DNA from: Herbidospora mongoliensis
Lineage (GTDB): Bacteria; Actinomycetota; Actinomycetes; Streptosporangiales; Streptosporangiaceae
Reading direction: 5' to 3'
Assembly (NCBI RefSeq): GCF_001570545.1
Contig: NZ_BBXD01000020.1
Coordinates: 224,001 to 288,000, forward strand
Length of the DNA: 64,000 nucleotides
Both the position numbers and the translations under genes were made by a program. Under the pieces are notes generated by a model. The model was not told the origin of the DNA, searched no databases, and saw nothing but the letters and a program-made list of their open reading frames with translations. Shown piece by piece: positions 28,886 to 38,303 of this stretch; positions within the stretch are counted from its first letter, which is position 1, and each line of letters begins with the position of its first letter.

Positions 28886-29263
28886 ATGCTCTCCGCCGGA
28901 GAGGTCGCCGGCCTGATCGCCGCCATGTTCTGGGCGATCCTCGTCTGCTTCCTGGCCTACGTGCTGATCAAGCTGGCCCGGCTGCTGACCGCCACCACCA
29001 AGGTCGTCAACGAGCTCGGCGACAAGGTCGTGCCGCTGCTGAACGAGATGAGTTACACGGTCAGCGAGACCAACCGCCAGCTCGTCGCGGTGGAGGCCAT
29101 AGCCTCCAACGTGAAAGAGGTCAGCGACGACGTCGCGAAGATCACCGGGCTGGCCTCGACCGTCGTGACCGGGCCGATCATCAAGATCTCCTCGATCGCC
29201 CACGGCATCCGCGGCGCCCTGTCGCGGCGTGGCCGACGTAAGGCCGTGGAGCGCCGGCCGTGA
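28886..29263 (+). CDS. DUF948 family small membrane protein
   Basis: 125 residues: one membrane segment (GLIAAMFWAILVCFLAYVLI) followed by an amphipathic, coiled-coil-like region (TKVVNELGDKVVPLLNEM, NVKEVSDDVAKITGLAS) and a basic tail. This matches DUF948 proteins. The ATG follows AAGGAGG at a good distance. Its stop overlaps the GTG of the next gene by 4 bp. The function is unknown; the pair regularly precedes alaS in actinobacteria. Confidence 0.75.
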   Translation: MLSAGEVAGLIAAMFWAILVCFLAYVLIKLARLLTATTKVVNELGDKVVPLLNEMSYTVSETNRQLVAVEAIASNVKEVSDDVAKITGLASTVVTGPIIKISSIAHGIRGALSRRGRRKAVERRP

Positions 29264-29496
29264 TCCGCCGCCTCTTCTACATGACCCTGGGCGCCTCGCT
29301 GGCGGTGTGGGTGATGCGCAAGCTGGAAGCGCTCAAGCCCGAGCACGTCGCCCGGCGCACCGCCGATCACCTGCGCGACTTCGCCGGTGACGTCCGTGCC
29401 GGGGCGGCGACCAGGGAAAACGAGTTGCGAGCTCAGCATGGGCTCGGAACAGTCGGACATAGAACTACTGACTACGACGTAAAGGATGGCCGCTGA
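29260..29496 (+). CDS. Small protein of unknown function upstream of alaS
   Basis: 78 residues with a short N-terminal hydrophobic segment ([15 protein letters not shown]) and a charged helix containing [21 protein letters not shown] do not recognise a named domain with certainty. The GTG is in a 4-bp overlap with the DUF948 gene, and the stop is one base before the alaS ATG, so the three genes are almost certainly co-transcribed. Confidence 0.65.
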   Translation: MIRRLFYMTLGASLAVWVMRKLEALKPEHVARRTADHLRDFAGDVRAGAATRENELRAQHGLGTVGHRTTDYDVKDGR

Positions 29497-29497
29497 A

Positions 29498-32164
29498 ATG
29501 GAGTCGGCAGAGATCGTCCGCCGCTTCCTGCGCTTCTTCGAAGAGCGCGGGCACACCGTCGTGCCCTCGGCCAGCCTGGTCGCAGAGGACCCGACGCTAC
29601 TGCTGGTCAACGCGGGCATGGTCCCGTTCAAGCCCTACTTCCTCGGGCAGCAGAAGCCGCCCTACAAGCGGGCCACCAGTGCGCAGAAGGTCATCAGGAC
29701 CCTCGACATCGACGAGGTCGGCAAGACCACGCGGCACGCCAGCTTCTTCCAGATGCTCGGCAACTTCTCCTTCGGCGACTATTTCAAGGAGCAGGCGATC
29801 CCGTTCGCGTGGGAGCTGCTCACCAACCCCGTCGACAAGGGCGGGTTCGGTTTCCCCGAAGAGAAGATGTGGGTGACGGTCTACCTCGACGACGACGAGG
29901 CGATCGAGATCTGGAAGCGCGCCGGCGTCCCGGCCGAGCGCATCCAGCGCCGCGACCTGGCCGACAACTACTGGCACATGGGCGTACCCGGCCCCGGCGG
30001 CCCCTGCTCGGAGATCTACTTCGACCGGGGCCCGGAATACGGCCGCGAGGGCGGCCCCATCGCCGACGAGACCCGCTATCTCGAGGTGTGGAACAACGTC
30101 TTCATGCAGTACACGCTCGGCGAGGTCCGCACGAAGATCGACTTCGACGTGGTCGGGGAGCTGCCCGCCAAGAGCGTCGACACCGGCATGGGCCTGGAGC
30201 GCATGGCGGCGATCCTGCAGGGCGTCGACAACATCTACGAGATCGACACCACCTTCAAGATCCTCAGCCGGGCGGCCGAGCTGACCGGCACCCGCTACGG
30301 CGCGGGCGAGCGCGACGACGTGTCGCTGCGCGTCATCGCCGACCACCTGCGGGCGGGCGTCATGCTCGTCGGCGACGGCGTGCTGCCCTCCAACGAGGGC
30401 CGGGGCTACGTGCTGCGCCGCATGCTCCGCCGCGCGATCCGCAACCTGCGCCTGCTGGGCTCGGGCGAGGAGCGCTACATGCACGAGCTCACCGCCACCA
30501 CCATCGGCGTGATGGGCCAGCAATACTCCGACCTGATCGCCGACGCGGCGCAGATCCACGGCGTGATCGACGCCGAGGAGACCTCGTTCCTGGGCACCCT
30601 GCGCACCGGCACCACGATCTTCGACACGGCGGTCGCCGAGAGCAGGAAGACGCAGACCCCGGTCCTGTCGGGTGACAAGGCGTTCCAGCTCCACGACACC
30701 TACGGCTTCCCCATCGACCTCACCCTGGAGATGGCGGCCGAGCAGGGCCTGAAGGTCGACGAAGAGGGCTTCCGCCGCCTCATGGGCGAGCAGCGCGACC
30801 GCGCGAAGGCCGACTCCAAGCTCAAGAAGACCGGCAACGCCGACATCTCGGTCTTCGGCCAGATCCTGGAGAAGGCCGGCAAGGTCGAGTTCCTCGGCTA
30901 CGACCACCTGACCACCGACACCGAGATCGCCGGCCTCCTGGTCGACGGCGCGGCGGTCCCGGTCGCGGGCGCGGGCACCACCGTCGAGGTCGTGCTGCTG
31001 CGCACCCCGTTCTACGCCGAGGGCGGCGGCCAGCTCGCCGACCAGGGCGTGATCCGGAGCGAGAACGGCGAGATCGAGATCGTCGACGTGCAGTCGCCGA
31101 TCGCGGGCCTGGTCGTCCACCGGGGCAAGGTCACCTCCGGCGAGGTCAAGGTCGGCGACGCGGCCCACGCGGCGATCGACATCGAGCGGCGCCGCGCGAT
31201 CTCGCGCAGCCACACCGCGACCCACCTGGTCCACCGGGGCTTCCGCAACGCGCTCGGCGAGACCGCCGCGCAGGCCGGTTCTGAGAACTCGCCGGGCCGC
31301 TTCCGCTTCGACTTCACCTCGGCCGGGGCGGTTCCGGTCAGCGTGCTGCGCGACGTCGAAGACGAGGTCAACGCGACCCTGATCAACGACCTCAAGGTCA
31401 ACGTCCTGAACACCTCGCAGGCCGAGGCCCGCAAGATGGGCGCCCTGGCGCTGTTCGGCGAGAAATACGGCGAGGTCGTCCGCATCGTCGAGGTCGGCGA
31501 CTACTCGCGCGAGCTGTGCGGTGGCACCCATGTCGCCAGCTCGGGCCAGCTCGGCCTGATCAAGGTGCTCGGCGAGTCGTCGATCGGCGCGGGCGTCCGT
31601 CGCGTCGAGGCGCTCGTCGGTCTCGACGCGTTCCGGCACCTGGCCCGCGAGAGCGTGCTGGTGTCCCAGCTCAGCGGGGCGCTCAAGGCGCGTCCCGAGG
31701 AGCTGCCCGAGCGCGTCGACGGCATCGTCACCCGGCTACGCAACGCCGAGAAGGAACTGGAGAAACTGCGCTCGGCGCAGGTGCTCGCGGTGGCCGGGGA
31801 GCTGTCGTCCGGGGCCGCGGACATCCAGGGCGTTTCCGTCGTAACACACCGCGCGCCTAATGGAACCACCCCCGATGACCTGCGTAAACTCGCTCTCGAT
31901 GTGCGCGGCCGGTTCCCCGGTGATCGCGCCGCGGTGGTCGTCGTCGCCGGTGTCCCCTCGGACCGTCCCGTCGTGGTCGCCGCTGTCAACGAGGCGGGGC
32001 GCGACCGAGGGCTGAAGGCGGGCCGTCTGGTCGGAGTGGCCGCCAAGGCACTTGGGGGTGGCGGTGGCGGCAAAGACGATGTCGCGCAGGGTGGCGGCAC
32101 GAACGCGGGCGCCGTGGACGACGCGCTGCGAGCGGTTGTCGAAGCGATCAGCTCAAGCCTGTGA
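29498..32164 (+). CDS. alaS: Alanyl-tRNA synthetase
   Basis: 888 residues. The N-terminal class II core ([35 protein letters not shown]), the editing domain with SHTATHLVH and CGGTHV zinc residues, and a C-terminal C-Ala domain ending in a Gly-rich stretch ([15 protein letters not shown]) are all present. ATG 29498 gives the normal actinobacterial start MESAEI; the ATG at 29486 overlaps the upstream gene and has its purine run directly adjacent, so it is less likely. ruvX follows one base after the stop. Confidence 0.96.
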   Translation: MESAEIVRRFLRFFEERGHTVVPSASLVAEDPTLLLVNAGMVPFKPYFLGQQKPPYKRATSAQKVIRTLDIDEVGKTTRHASFFQMLGNFSFGDYFKEQAIPFAWELLTNPVDKGGFGFPEEKMWVTVYLDDDEAIEIWKRAGVPAERIQRRDLADNYWHMGVPGPGGPCSEIYFDRGPEYGREGGPIADETRYLEVWNNVFMQYTLGEVRTKIDFDVVGELPAKSVDTGMGLERMAAILQGVDNIYEIDTTFKILSRAAELTGTRYGAGERDDVSLRVIADHLRAGVMLVGDGVLPSNEGRGYVLRRMLRRAIRNLRLLGSGEERYMHELTATTIGVMGQQYSDLIADAAQIHGVIDAEETSFLGTLRTGTTIFDTAVAESRKTQTPVLSGDKAFQLHDTYGFPIDLTLEMAAEQGLKVDEEGFRRLMGEQRDRAKADSKLKKTGNADISVFGQILEKAGKVEFLGYDHLTTDTEIAGLLVDGAAVPVAGAGTTVEVVLLRTPFYAEGGGQLADQGVIRSENGEIEIVDVQSPIAGLVVHRGKVTSGEVKVGDAAHAAIDIERRRAISRSHTATHLVHRGFRNALGETAAQAGSENSPGRFRFDFTSAGAVPVSVLRDVEDEVNATLINDLKVNVLNTSQAEARKMGALALFGEKYGEVVRIVEVGDYSRELCGGTHVASSGQLGLIKVLGESSIGAGVRRVEALVGLDAFRHLARESVLVSQLSGALKARPEELPERVDGIVTRLRNAEKELEKLRSAQVLAVAGELSSGAADIQGVSVVTHRAPNGTTPDDLRKLALDVRGRFPGDRAAVVVVAGVPSDRPVVVAAVNEAGRDRGLKAGRLVGVAAKALGGGGGGKDDVAQGGGTNAGAVDDALRAVVEAISSSL

Positions 32165-32165
32165 C

Positions 32166-32654
32166 ATGAGATTCGGCACACGACTCGGCGTCGACGTTGG
32201 GTCGGTCCGCATCGGCGTGGCCCGCAGCGACCCTTCGGGGCTGCTGGCCACGCCGGTCGAGACGGTGAAGCGCGGCCGGGGCGACCTCGACCGGCTCGCC
32301 GAGCTCGTCACCGAATACGAGGCCATCGAGGCCGTCGTCGGCCTGCCGACCTCCTTGTCGGGCCGGGAGTCCCACGCCGCCGGCGCCGCCCGCGAGTTCG
32401 CGACGGCGCTGGCCGCCCGCATCGCGCCGGTGCCGGTGCGCCTCTACGACGAGCGCCTGACCACCGTGACCGCGCAGGCGAACCTGCGCCAGAGCGGCCG
32501 CAAGGCGAAGAACCAGCGTGACGTCATCGACCAGGCGGCGGCCATCGTGCTGCTCCAGGCCGCCCTCGACGGCGAGCGCGCGTCCGGAAAACCACCAGGT
32601 CATCCCCTCGACCCACCATCCGGTGGAGAAACGAGCTCCGGGACCGTCCAGTGA
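32166..32654 (+). CDS. ruvX: Putative pre-16S rRNA nuclease YqgF/RuvX
   Basis: 162 residues of the YqgF RNase-H-like fold. The first acidic motif is [16 protein letters not shown]; the second is [10 protein letters not shown]; the C-terminal Asp is in [12 protein letters not shown]. The family processes the 5' end of 16S rRNA in E. coli. The last 25 residues are Pro/Gly/Ser-rich and extend past the usual fold. The stop overlaps the first mltG GTG by 4 bp. Confidence 0.92.
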   Translation: MRFGTRLGVDVGSVRIGVARSDPSGLLATPVETVKRGRGDLDRLAELVTEYEAIEAVVGLPTSLSGRESHAAGAAREFATALAARIAPVPVRLYDERLTTVTAQANLRQSGRKAKNQRDVIDQAAAIVLLQAALDGERASGKPPGHPLDPPSGGETSSGTVQ

Positions 32655-33742
32655 GCCCGCAGGAGTGGGACACGTTCCTGCTCGCGGACGAGGCCGAACC
32701 CGTCGACCACGACGTGCGGCGCGAACGGACCCGGAAGATCGTCTACGCCGGGCTGGCCGGCGTCGCGACCGCCGGGATCGTGGGCCTGTTCACCCTGACC
32801 CGTCCGTTCCTCGGGCCCGACGACTTCGAAGGGCCGGGAACGGGTGCGGTCATCGTCCGCATCAGCTCCGGCGACAGCGCGGCCCAGGTCGCCGAGACCC
32901 TCGCCAAGGCGGGCGTGGTGGCCAGTCCCGGATCGTTCGTCCGGGTGGTGGAGGACCGCGCCAAATCGGGCAGTCTGCGGCCGGGTGACTACAAGCTGAG
33001 CAAGGGCATGGCCGCCTCGGTCGCGCTCGACCGGCTGCTCGACCGCGACTCGCGGGTGTCCCGGCGGGTGACCATCCCCGAGGGGCTGCGGGCCAAGGAG
33101 GTGTACGTCCGACTCTCGGCCGCCTCCGGTTTCCCGGTCGCCGAGTTCGAGAAGGCGGCGGCGCAGCCGGAGACCCTCGGGCTGCCGTCCTACGCCAAGA
33201 CCGCCGAGGGGTTCCTGTTCCCGGCGACCTACGAGGTCGAGCCGTCGAGCACCGCCAAAAGCCTGCTGCGGGACATGGCCGCCCAGTTCGGACGGGTCGC
33301 CGAGCGCATCGGGATGGAGTCGGGCGAGGGGCTGAGCCCCCTCCAGGTGGTCACCACCGCCAGCATCGTGCAGGCCGAGGGCGGCAGCGACGACGACTAT
33401 CCCAAGATCGCTAGAGTGATCTACAACCGTCTCAAAAAGGGCGGGCGCCTGGAGATGGACACCACCGTGCTCTACGCGCAGAACCGCCGGACCCTGAACG
33501 TCTCCGAGAAGGACACGCAGGTGCGTTCGCCGTACAACACCTATCGGATCGACGGTCTGCCGCCTGGACCGATCAGCAACCCGGGTGAGCAGGCACTTCT
33601 CGCAGCCCTGAAGCCAGCGAAGGGTGATTGGTACTGGTTTGTTACTACCGATCCAGGCCGTAGAATCACCAAATTCACTGACAACGAAGGCGAGTTCGTG
33701 AAATATCGGGAAGAGCTGAACAGGTACCTCGGGACGAACTAG
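32651..33742 (+). CDS. mltG: Endolytic peptidoglycan transglycosylase MltG, first copy
   Basis: 363 residues: a short cytoplasmic tail, one membrane segment ([16 protein letters not shown]), a LysM-like region and the YceG/MltG catalytic domain. The catalytic Glu is E243 in ASIVQAEGG, and the blocks [30 protein letters not shown] and FVTTDP are all conserved. MltG cuts nascent glycan strands and sets their length. The GTG overlaps the ruvX stop. A second full-length paralogue follows 119 nt downstream. Confidence 0.92.
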   Translation: MSPQEWDTFLLADEAEPVDHDVRRERTRKIVYAGLAGVATAGIVGLFTLTRPFLGPDDFEGPGTGAVIVRISSGDSAAQVAETLAKAGVVASPGSFVRVVEDRAKSGSLRPGDYKLSKGMAASVALDRLLDRDSRVSRRVTIPEGLRAKEVYVRLSAASGFPVAEFEKAAAQPETLGLPSYAKTAEGFLFPATYEVEPSSTAKSLLRDMAAQFGRVAERIGMESGEGLSPLQVVTTASIVQAEGGSDDDYPKIARVIYNRLKKGGRLEMDTTVLYAQNRRTLNVSEKDTQVRSPYNTYRIDGLPPGPISNPGEQALLAALKPAKGDWYWFVTTDPGRRITKFTDNEGEFVKYREELNRYLGTN

Positions 33743-33861
33743 GCCGACGACGACCGACGGTCCGCGCGCCGGGCCGATACCATACCGAAGCTTGATCCCC
33801 CCTCGGTTTGGCGCATCGCTTGACGCGAGGCCAGTCTGACCGAGAGATTGGCCAGCGCACT

Positions 33862-35004
33862 ATGAACGACCTCGACATGGACTCTTTGCTCGGCGCCCCC
33901 GACGAGGGGGGGCCGTCGCGACGTTCGCGTGGGCAGGCGACCCGAAGCCGACGGCGCAGGCGGCGCACCCGGCGCAAGGGTGCTCTCGCGTCCGTGATCG
34001 CGATTGTCATCATCGTCGGCATCCTCGGTGGCGGTGGCTATTTGGGATACCGGTGGATCAACGACGCCGTGACGGCCGATGACTACACCGGCCAGGGCAG
34101 TGGCGAAGTGACCATCGTGATCGAGGAGGGCGCCTCCGCCGGAGACGTCGCCAACGAGCTGGAGAAGGAAGACGTCGTGGCCAGCGCCCGCGCCTTCGTC
34201 CAGGCCGTCGACGCGGCGGGCAAGGGCGGCTCGCTCCAGCCCGGCCACTACCAGATGCGCAAGCAGATGTCGGCCGCCGCGGCGGTGACCCTGCTCGATC
34301 CGGACAAGCGCCTGCGCGACAGCCTGACCATCCCCGAGGGCTACCGTGCCACCCGGGTCTACGACACCCTCGCCAAGGCGACCGGCATCCCGGCCAAGGA
34401 GTTCGCCGACGCCGCCAAGGGCGACATCGGCCTGCCGTCCTACGCCAAGGGCAAGGCCGAGGGCTTCCTGTTCCCGGCGACCTACGAGCTGCCGCCCGAC
34501 ATCACCCCGGCTCAGATCCTGACCAAGATGACCGACCGCTACAACGAGACCGTCGAGAAGCTCGACCTCAACGCCGAGGCGAAGCGGCTGGGCTTCACCC
34601 CGATGCAGATCATCACGGTCGCCAGCATCGTGCAGGCCGAGTCGGGCACGCCCGACGACATGGGGAAGGTGGCCCGGGTCATCTACAACCGCATGGCGCG
34701 GAGCCCCGCGATGAAGCTCCAGATGGACTCGACCACGATGTACGGCCTCAACAAGTACGGCATCGCCGCCACCTTCGAGGAGACCGAGAGCAAGTCGCCG
34801 TACAACACCTACCGGGTCGAGGGCCTGCCGCCCGGCCCGATCGCCAACCCCGGCGACCACGCCATCGAGGCCGCGCTCAAGCCGGCCAAGGGCGACTGGC
34901 TGTTCTTCGTGACCACCGACCCCAAGAACGGGATCACCGAGTTCACCGCCAGCGAGGCCGAGTTCGTCCGCCTGCGGGACAAGTTCCACGCCACCCAGAA
35001 TTGA
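33862..35004 (+). CDS. mltG: Endolytic peptidoglycan transglycosylase MltG, second copy
   Basis: About 380 residues from ATG 33862. The cytoplasmic tail is long and extremely basic ([13 protein letters not shown]), followed by one membrane segment (ASVIAIVIIVGILGGGGYLGY) and the MltG domain with catalytic E260 in ASIVQAESG and the same [30 protein letters not shown] and FVTTDP blocks as the first copy. No clear ribosome-binding site precedes this ATG; the open frame runs back to a TTG at 33808. aroE starts 4 nt after the stop. Both copies keep every recognisable catalytic feature. Confidence 0.9.
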   Translation: MNDLDMDSLLGAPDEGGPSRRSRGQATRSRRRRRRTRRKGALASVIAIVIIVGILGGGGYLGYRWINDAVTADDYTGQGSGEVTIVIEEGASAGDVANELEKEDVVASARAFVQAVDAAGKGGSLQPGHYQMRKQMSAAAAVTLLDPDKRLRDSLTIPEGYRATRVYDTLAKATGIPAKEFADAAKGDIGLPSYAKGKAEGFLFPATYELPPDITPAQILTKMTDRYNETVEKLDLNAEAKRLGFTPMQIITVASIVQAESGTPDDMGKVARVIYNRMARSPAMKLQMDSTTMYGLNKYGIAATFEETESKSPYNTYRVEGLPPGPIANPGDHAIEAALKPAKGDWLFFVTTDPKNGITEFTASEAEFVRLRDKFHATQN

Positions 35005-35008
35005 CCTC

Positions 35009-35800
35009 GTGAACACGAAAGCAGCCGTCCTCGGCTTCCCGGTCCGCCACTCGATGTCGCCCGCCCTCCACCGGGCGGCCTACGCGGCGCTGGGCCTGAC
35101 CACCTGGTCCTACGACGCGATCGAGTGCCGCGAGGAGGAGCTGGCCGCCTTCGTGCTCGGTCGCGGGCCCGAGTGGGCCGGGCTGTCGCTGACCATGCCA
35201 CTTAAGCGCGTGGTGTTCCCGCTGCTCGACACGGTGGCGCCGCTGGCGGTCGAGGTCGGCGCGGCCAACACCGTGCTGTTCCGCGACGGCGCCAGGCACG
35301 GCGAGAACACCGACGTGCACGGCATCGTCGCGGCCCTGGCCGAGGCGGGCGTCCCGGCGCCGTCGAGCGCGACCATCCTCGGGGGCGGCGCAACCGCCGC
35401 CTCCGCGCTGGGCGCCCTGCGCGAGCTCGGGCTCCGTGAGGTGACTTTGGTGGTACGCGATCCGCGCCGCGCCGGGGAGACCCTCGAGGTGGCCGAACGG
35501 CTCGGGACGACGGTGGCGGTCGAGGGGTTCGAGTCCTTCGACGCCGGGGTCGACCTGCTGATCTCCACGTTGCCCTCCGGGGCGGCCGACCCCTTCGCCG
35601 GCGAGGCGGCCCGCGCGCGGTCCGTGTTCGACGTGGTCTACTCGCCCTGGCCGACCCCGCTCGCGTCGGCCGTACAGGAAAAAGGCGGTACGGTCGTGGC
35701 GGGGCTCTCGATGCTGCTGCACCAGGCGGTGAAGCAGGTCGAGCTGATGACCGGGCGGGCGCCCGCTCCCCTGGAGGCCATGCGGTCAGCCGTATGGTAG
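35009..35800 (+). CDS. aroE: Shikimate dehydrogenase
   Basis: 263 residues. The substrate-binding N-terminus (FPVRHSMSPALHRAAY), the catalytic Lys in LTMPLKR, and the NADPH loop ILGGGATAASALGAL identify AroE-type dehydrogenases, which reduce 3-dehydroshikimate to shikimate. The family also contains quinate/shikimate variants; the context next to mltG is the usual one for aroE. The other common aro genes (aroC, aroK, aroB) do not follow; the next gene is infC. Confidence 0.9.
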   Translation: MNTKAAVLGFPVRHSMSPALHRAAYAALGLTTWSYDAIECREEELAAFVLGRGPEWAGLSLTMPLKRVVFPLLDTVAPLAVEVGAANTVLFRDGARHGENTDVHGIVAALAEAGVPAPSSATILGGGATAASALGALRELGLREVTLVVRDPRRAGETLEVAERLGTTVAVEGFESFDAGVDLLISTLPSGAADPFAGEAARARSVFDVVYSPWPTPLASAVQEKGGTVVAGLSMLLHQAVKQVELMTGRAPAPLEAMRSAVW

Positions 35801-35998
35801 GGTGGTGAATCGATCGGTCCGGCATGTGCCGGACGCGCAAGCGGAGGTTTTCCTCCCACCTGATCAGCCGCGAGGCAGACGGGTTCAAGGATCACAGTAG
35901 AGTTCTCGGACTCAGTGGCCCCGCATGCGTGACGTGCCGGGGCTTATTCGTGTTTCCGGCACGGTCGAGCACCCAGGCGAAGGTCCCTTGGAGGTCCC
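35801..35998 (+). promoter_or_regulatory. infC leader region with three hairpins
   Basis: The 198-nt gap before infC holds a perfect 8-bp stem GTCCGGCA-TG-TGCCGGAC (35817-35834), a small GGAGG-TTTT-CCTCC hairpin (35842-35855, which sequesters a Shine-Dalgarno-like sequence) and a GC-rich hairpin (35918-35943, GCCCCGCA with TGCCGGGGC, one bulge) followed by TTATTCG. The last could be an attenuator. No canonical start codon lies in the infC frame here; an in-frame TGA at 35930 marks the upstream limit. Confidence 0.5.
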
Positions 35999-36610
35999 AT
36001 CAGCACCGAGCCCCGCATCAACGATCGTATTCGTGTCCCCGAGGTCCGCCTCGTCGGCCCGAACGGCGAGCAGGTCGGCATCGTCTCCATCCACGATGCT
36101 CTGAAGCTCGCCCAGGAGTCCGACCTCGATCTCGTTGAGGTCGCGGCGACGGCACGCCCGCCTGTCTGCAAGCTCATGGATTACGGCAAGTTCAAGTACG
36201 AGTCGGCCATGAAGGCGCGCGAAGCCCGCCGCAACCAGGCACACACGATCATCAAGGAGATCAAGCTCCGGCCGAAGATCGACCCGCACGACTACGAGAC
36301 CAAGAAGGGTCACGTCGTGCGATTCCTCAAGGCGGGGGACAAGGTCAAGGTCACGATCATGTTCCGTGGACGTGAGCAGTCGCGTCCCGAACTGGGCTTC
36401 CGGCTCCTGCAGCGGCTCGCTGAGGATGTCACCGAGCTGGGCTTCGTGGAGTCTCAGCCCAAGCAGGACGGCCGAAACATGATCATGGTGATCGGCCCGC
36501 ACAAGAAGAAGGCCGAGGCCAAAGCCGAGAAGGCGGCAGCCAAGGCCGGCCACAGCGACATCGACACCGATGACGACTTGGCGATCGATCCCGTCGCCGT
36601 CGAGGAATAA
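35999..36610 (+). CDS. infC: Translation initiation factor IF-3 (ATC start)
   Basis: 203 residues if started at ATC 35999, giving an N-terminus [20 protein letters not shown] that matches IF-3 from its first residues. No ATG, GTG or TTG occurs in frame between the upstream stop (35930) and the ATC, while GGAGG (35990-35994) lies at the right distance. The next canonical start, ATG 36176, would remove the whole N-terminal domain and the linker's first part. Rare start codons are a known device by which infC regulates itself. The C-terminal domain ([18 protein letters not shown]) is intact; the tail is acidic. rpmI and rplT follow in the classical operon. Confidence 0.93.
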   Translation: MSTEPRINDRIRVPEVRLVGPNGEQVGIVSIHDALKLAQESDLDLVEVAATARPPVCKLMDYGKFKYESAMKAREARRNQAHTIIKEIKLRPKIDPHDYETKKGHVVRFLKAGDKVKVTIMFRGREQSRPELGFRLLQRLAEDVTELGFVESQPKQDGRNMIMVIGPHKKKAEAKAEKAAAKAGHSDIDTDDDLAIDPVAVEE

Positions 36611-36734
36611 ACGCCGCTTCGCGGACGCAGAGACTGGGAGCCCTTCGCGGCTCTTGCGAGTCAGGAACGCCGATGACCCGGTCCCTTGCGGGGCCGGGAG
36701 ATCGGCTTGGAACAACGAGGGAGAGACGGCTGAG

Positions 36735-36929
36735 ATGCCGAAGATGAAGACGCACAGTGGTGCGAAGAAGCGCTTCCGGGTGACCGGTTCCGGCAAGATC
36801 GTCCGTCGCCGGGCCAACCGCAAGCACCTTTTCGAGCACAAGCCGTCCACCCGCACGCGCAGGCTTGAGAACGACGTGGTGATGTCCCCTGCGGACACCA
36901 AGAAGATCAAGAAGCTGCTCGCTAAGTAA
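36735..36929 (+). CDS. rpmI: Ribosomal protein L35
   Basis: 64 residues, starting [14 protein letters not shown] and ending KKIKKLLAK, the complete bL35 sequence pattern. It is strongly basic. The gap of 124 nt to infC contains no obvious terminator, and rplT starts 24 nt downstream, so infC-rpmI-rplT should be one operon. Confidence 0.96.
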   Translation: MPKMKTHSGAKKRFRVTGSGKIVRRRANRKHLFEHKPSTRTRRLENDVVMSPADTKKIKKLLAK

Positions 36930-36953
36930 CGACCCCCGGGGAGACAGAACAAC

Positions 36954-37334
36954 ATGGCACGCGTGAAGAGGGCGCTCAACGCCAAGAAGAAGCGCCGGGT
37001 CGTCCTTGAGCGGGCGAGTGGTTACCGGGGTCAGCGGTCGCGGCTTTACCGCAAGGCCAAGGAGCAGATGCTCCACTCGATGACCTATGCGTACGCGCAC
37101 CGCAAGGACAAGAAGGGCGCGTTCCGTCGCCTGTGGATCCAGCGGATCAACGCCGCTGCCCGCCAGAACGGCATGACCTACAACCGGCTCATCCAGGGCC
37201 TGCGCCTGGCCGGCATCGAGGTCGACCGCAAGATCCTCGCCGATCTCGCGGTCAACGACTCGCAGACCTTCGCCACGCTGGTCGAGGCCGCCAAGAAGGC
37301 GCTCCCGTCCGACGTGAACGCTCCGGTCGCCTAA
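36954..37334 (+). CDS. rplT: Ribosomal protein L20
   Basis: 126 residues with the bL20 signature [15 protein letters not shown], then [21 protein letters not shown] and [20 protein letters not shown]20 is needed for early assembly of the large subunit and in some bacteria represses its own operon. GGGGAGACAG lies upstream of the ATG. A terminator with a six-T run follows. Confidence 0.97.
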   Translation: MARVKRALNAKKKRRVVLERASGYRGQRSRLYRKAKEQMLHSMTYAYAHRKDKKGAFRRLWIQRINAAARQNGMTYNRLIQGLRLAGIEVDRKILADLAVNDSQTFATLVEAAKKALPSDVNAPVA

Positions 37335-37351
37335 GCGATCTTTTGCTTGAG

Positions 37352-37385
37352 AAGGGCTCACCGTCTGAGGTGGGCCCTTTTTTCT
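37352..37385 (+). terminator. Intrinsic terminator of infC-rpmI-rplT
   Basis: AAGGGCTCACC-GTCTGA-GGTGGGCCCTT forms an 11-bp stem with one G-T wobble and is followed by TTTTTT. It starts 18 nt after the rplT stop and overlaps the region just before the next gene's ribosome-binding site. Confidence 0.85.
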
Positions 37386-37403
37386 ATGTTGGAGGGTGAT
37401 CGA

Positions 37404-38195
37404 GTGACCGAGCTGACCAATACCAAGTCTCCCCGGGTGAAGGCGGCCCGGCGGCTGACCAAGCGCGCCTTCCGCGACCGCGACCGGGCCTTCCTCGCCG
37501 AGGGCCCCCAGGCGGTCCGCGAGGCGCTGGCGCTGCCCGGCGTGACGGTGGAGCTGTTCGCCACCGCCGAGGCCGAGGCCCGTCATGCCGACATCGTCGG
37601 CGCGGCCGTCCAGGCCGGGGTGCCGGTGCACCGGGCCAGCGGCGAGGTGATGGCCGAACTCGCCCAGACGGTCACCCCGCAGGGACTGATGGCGGTCTGC
37701 AAGTTCGTCCACGTGCCCCTCTCGACGGTCGAGGAGACCCGGCTGGTGGCCGTGCTGGCGCACGTCCGCGACCCGGGCAACGCCGGCACCGTGCTGCGCA
37801 CGGCCGACGCCGCCGGGGCCGACGCGGTGGTCTTCACCGACGCGTCCGTCGACCCCTACAACGGCAAGTGTGTACGCGCCAGCGCGGGCAGCATCTTCCA
37901 CCTGCCCCTCGTGACGGGTCTGCCGGTCGACAAGGCCGTGGCCGCGCTGAAGGAACGCGGCCTGCGGATCCTGGCCGCCGACGGCACCGGCAAGGCGACC
38001 CTCGACGACGTCGACCTGTCGGCCCCCACGGCATGGGTGTTCGGCAACGAGGCGTGGGGTCTGCCGCCCGAGGTGCTGGCCCTGGCCGACGAGGTCGTCC
38101 GAGTGCCGATCTACGGGCGCGCCGAGAGCCTGAACCTCGCCACCGCCGCCGCAGTGTGTCTGTACGCCAGCGCGAGAGTTCTCCGGCAGACCTGA
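37404..38195 (+). CDS. RNA 2'-O-methyltransferase, SpoU/TrmH family
   Basis: 263 residues. The N-terminal substrate-binding part (SPRVKAARRLTKRAFRDRDR) is followed by the trefoil-knot SPOUT domain with motif 1 NAGTVLRTADAAGADAVVF, motif 2 FGNEAWGLP and motif 3 ESLNLATAAAVCLYA. It is probably a 23S rRNA methyltransferase; which nucleotide cannot be told. The GTG at 37404 has GGAGGG 7 nt upstream; ATG 37386 lies inside the T-run of the terminator. The order rplT - SpoU - kinase - pheS is common in actinobacteria. Confidence 0.88.
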   Translation: MTELTNTKSPRVKAARRLTKRAFRDRDRAFLAEGPQAVREALALPGVTVELFATAEAEARHADIVGAAVQAGVPVHRASGEVMAELAQTVTPQGLMAVCKFVHVPLSTVEETRLVAVLAHVRDPGNAGTVLRTADAAGADAVVFTDASVDPYNGKCVRASAGSIFHLPLVTGLPVDKAVAALKERGLRILAADGTGKATLDDVDLSAPTAWVFGNEAWGLPPEVLALADEVVRVPIYGRAESLNLATAAAVCLYASARVLRQT

Positions 38196-38303
38196 CATTC
38201 CGTGTAATAGGCGCGTACCCGCGCGGTGACGGGCTGCCGAAGGGCTCTGGAAACCCGCTATTGTCGGCGGAGACGACTCGCGGAGCATGGCTGGAGGGGT
38301 CCT

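Noticed and set aside
29597..31639. 680-codon open frame on the minus strand opposite alaS
   Set aside because: It is an antisense shadow caused by high GC; its translation is a Val/Asp/Gly/Arg-rich sequence without motifs, and alaS on the other strand is unambiguous.
36176..36610. Starting infC at the first canonical ATG (36176)
   Set aside because: This would delete the conserved N-terminal domain of IF-3 that is encoded upstream in the same frame and preceded by GGAGG-N4-ATC.
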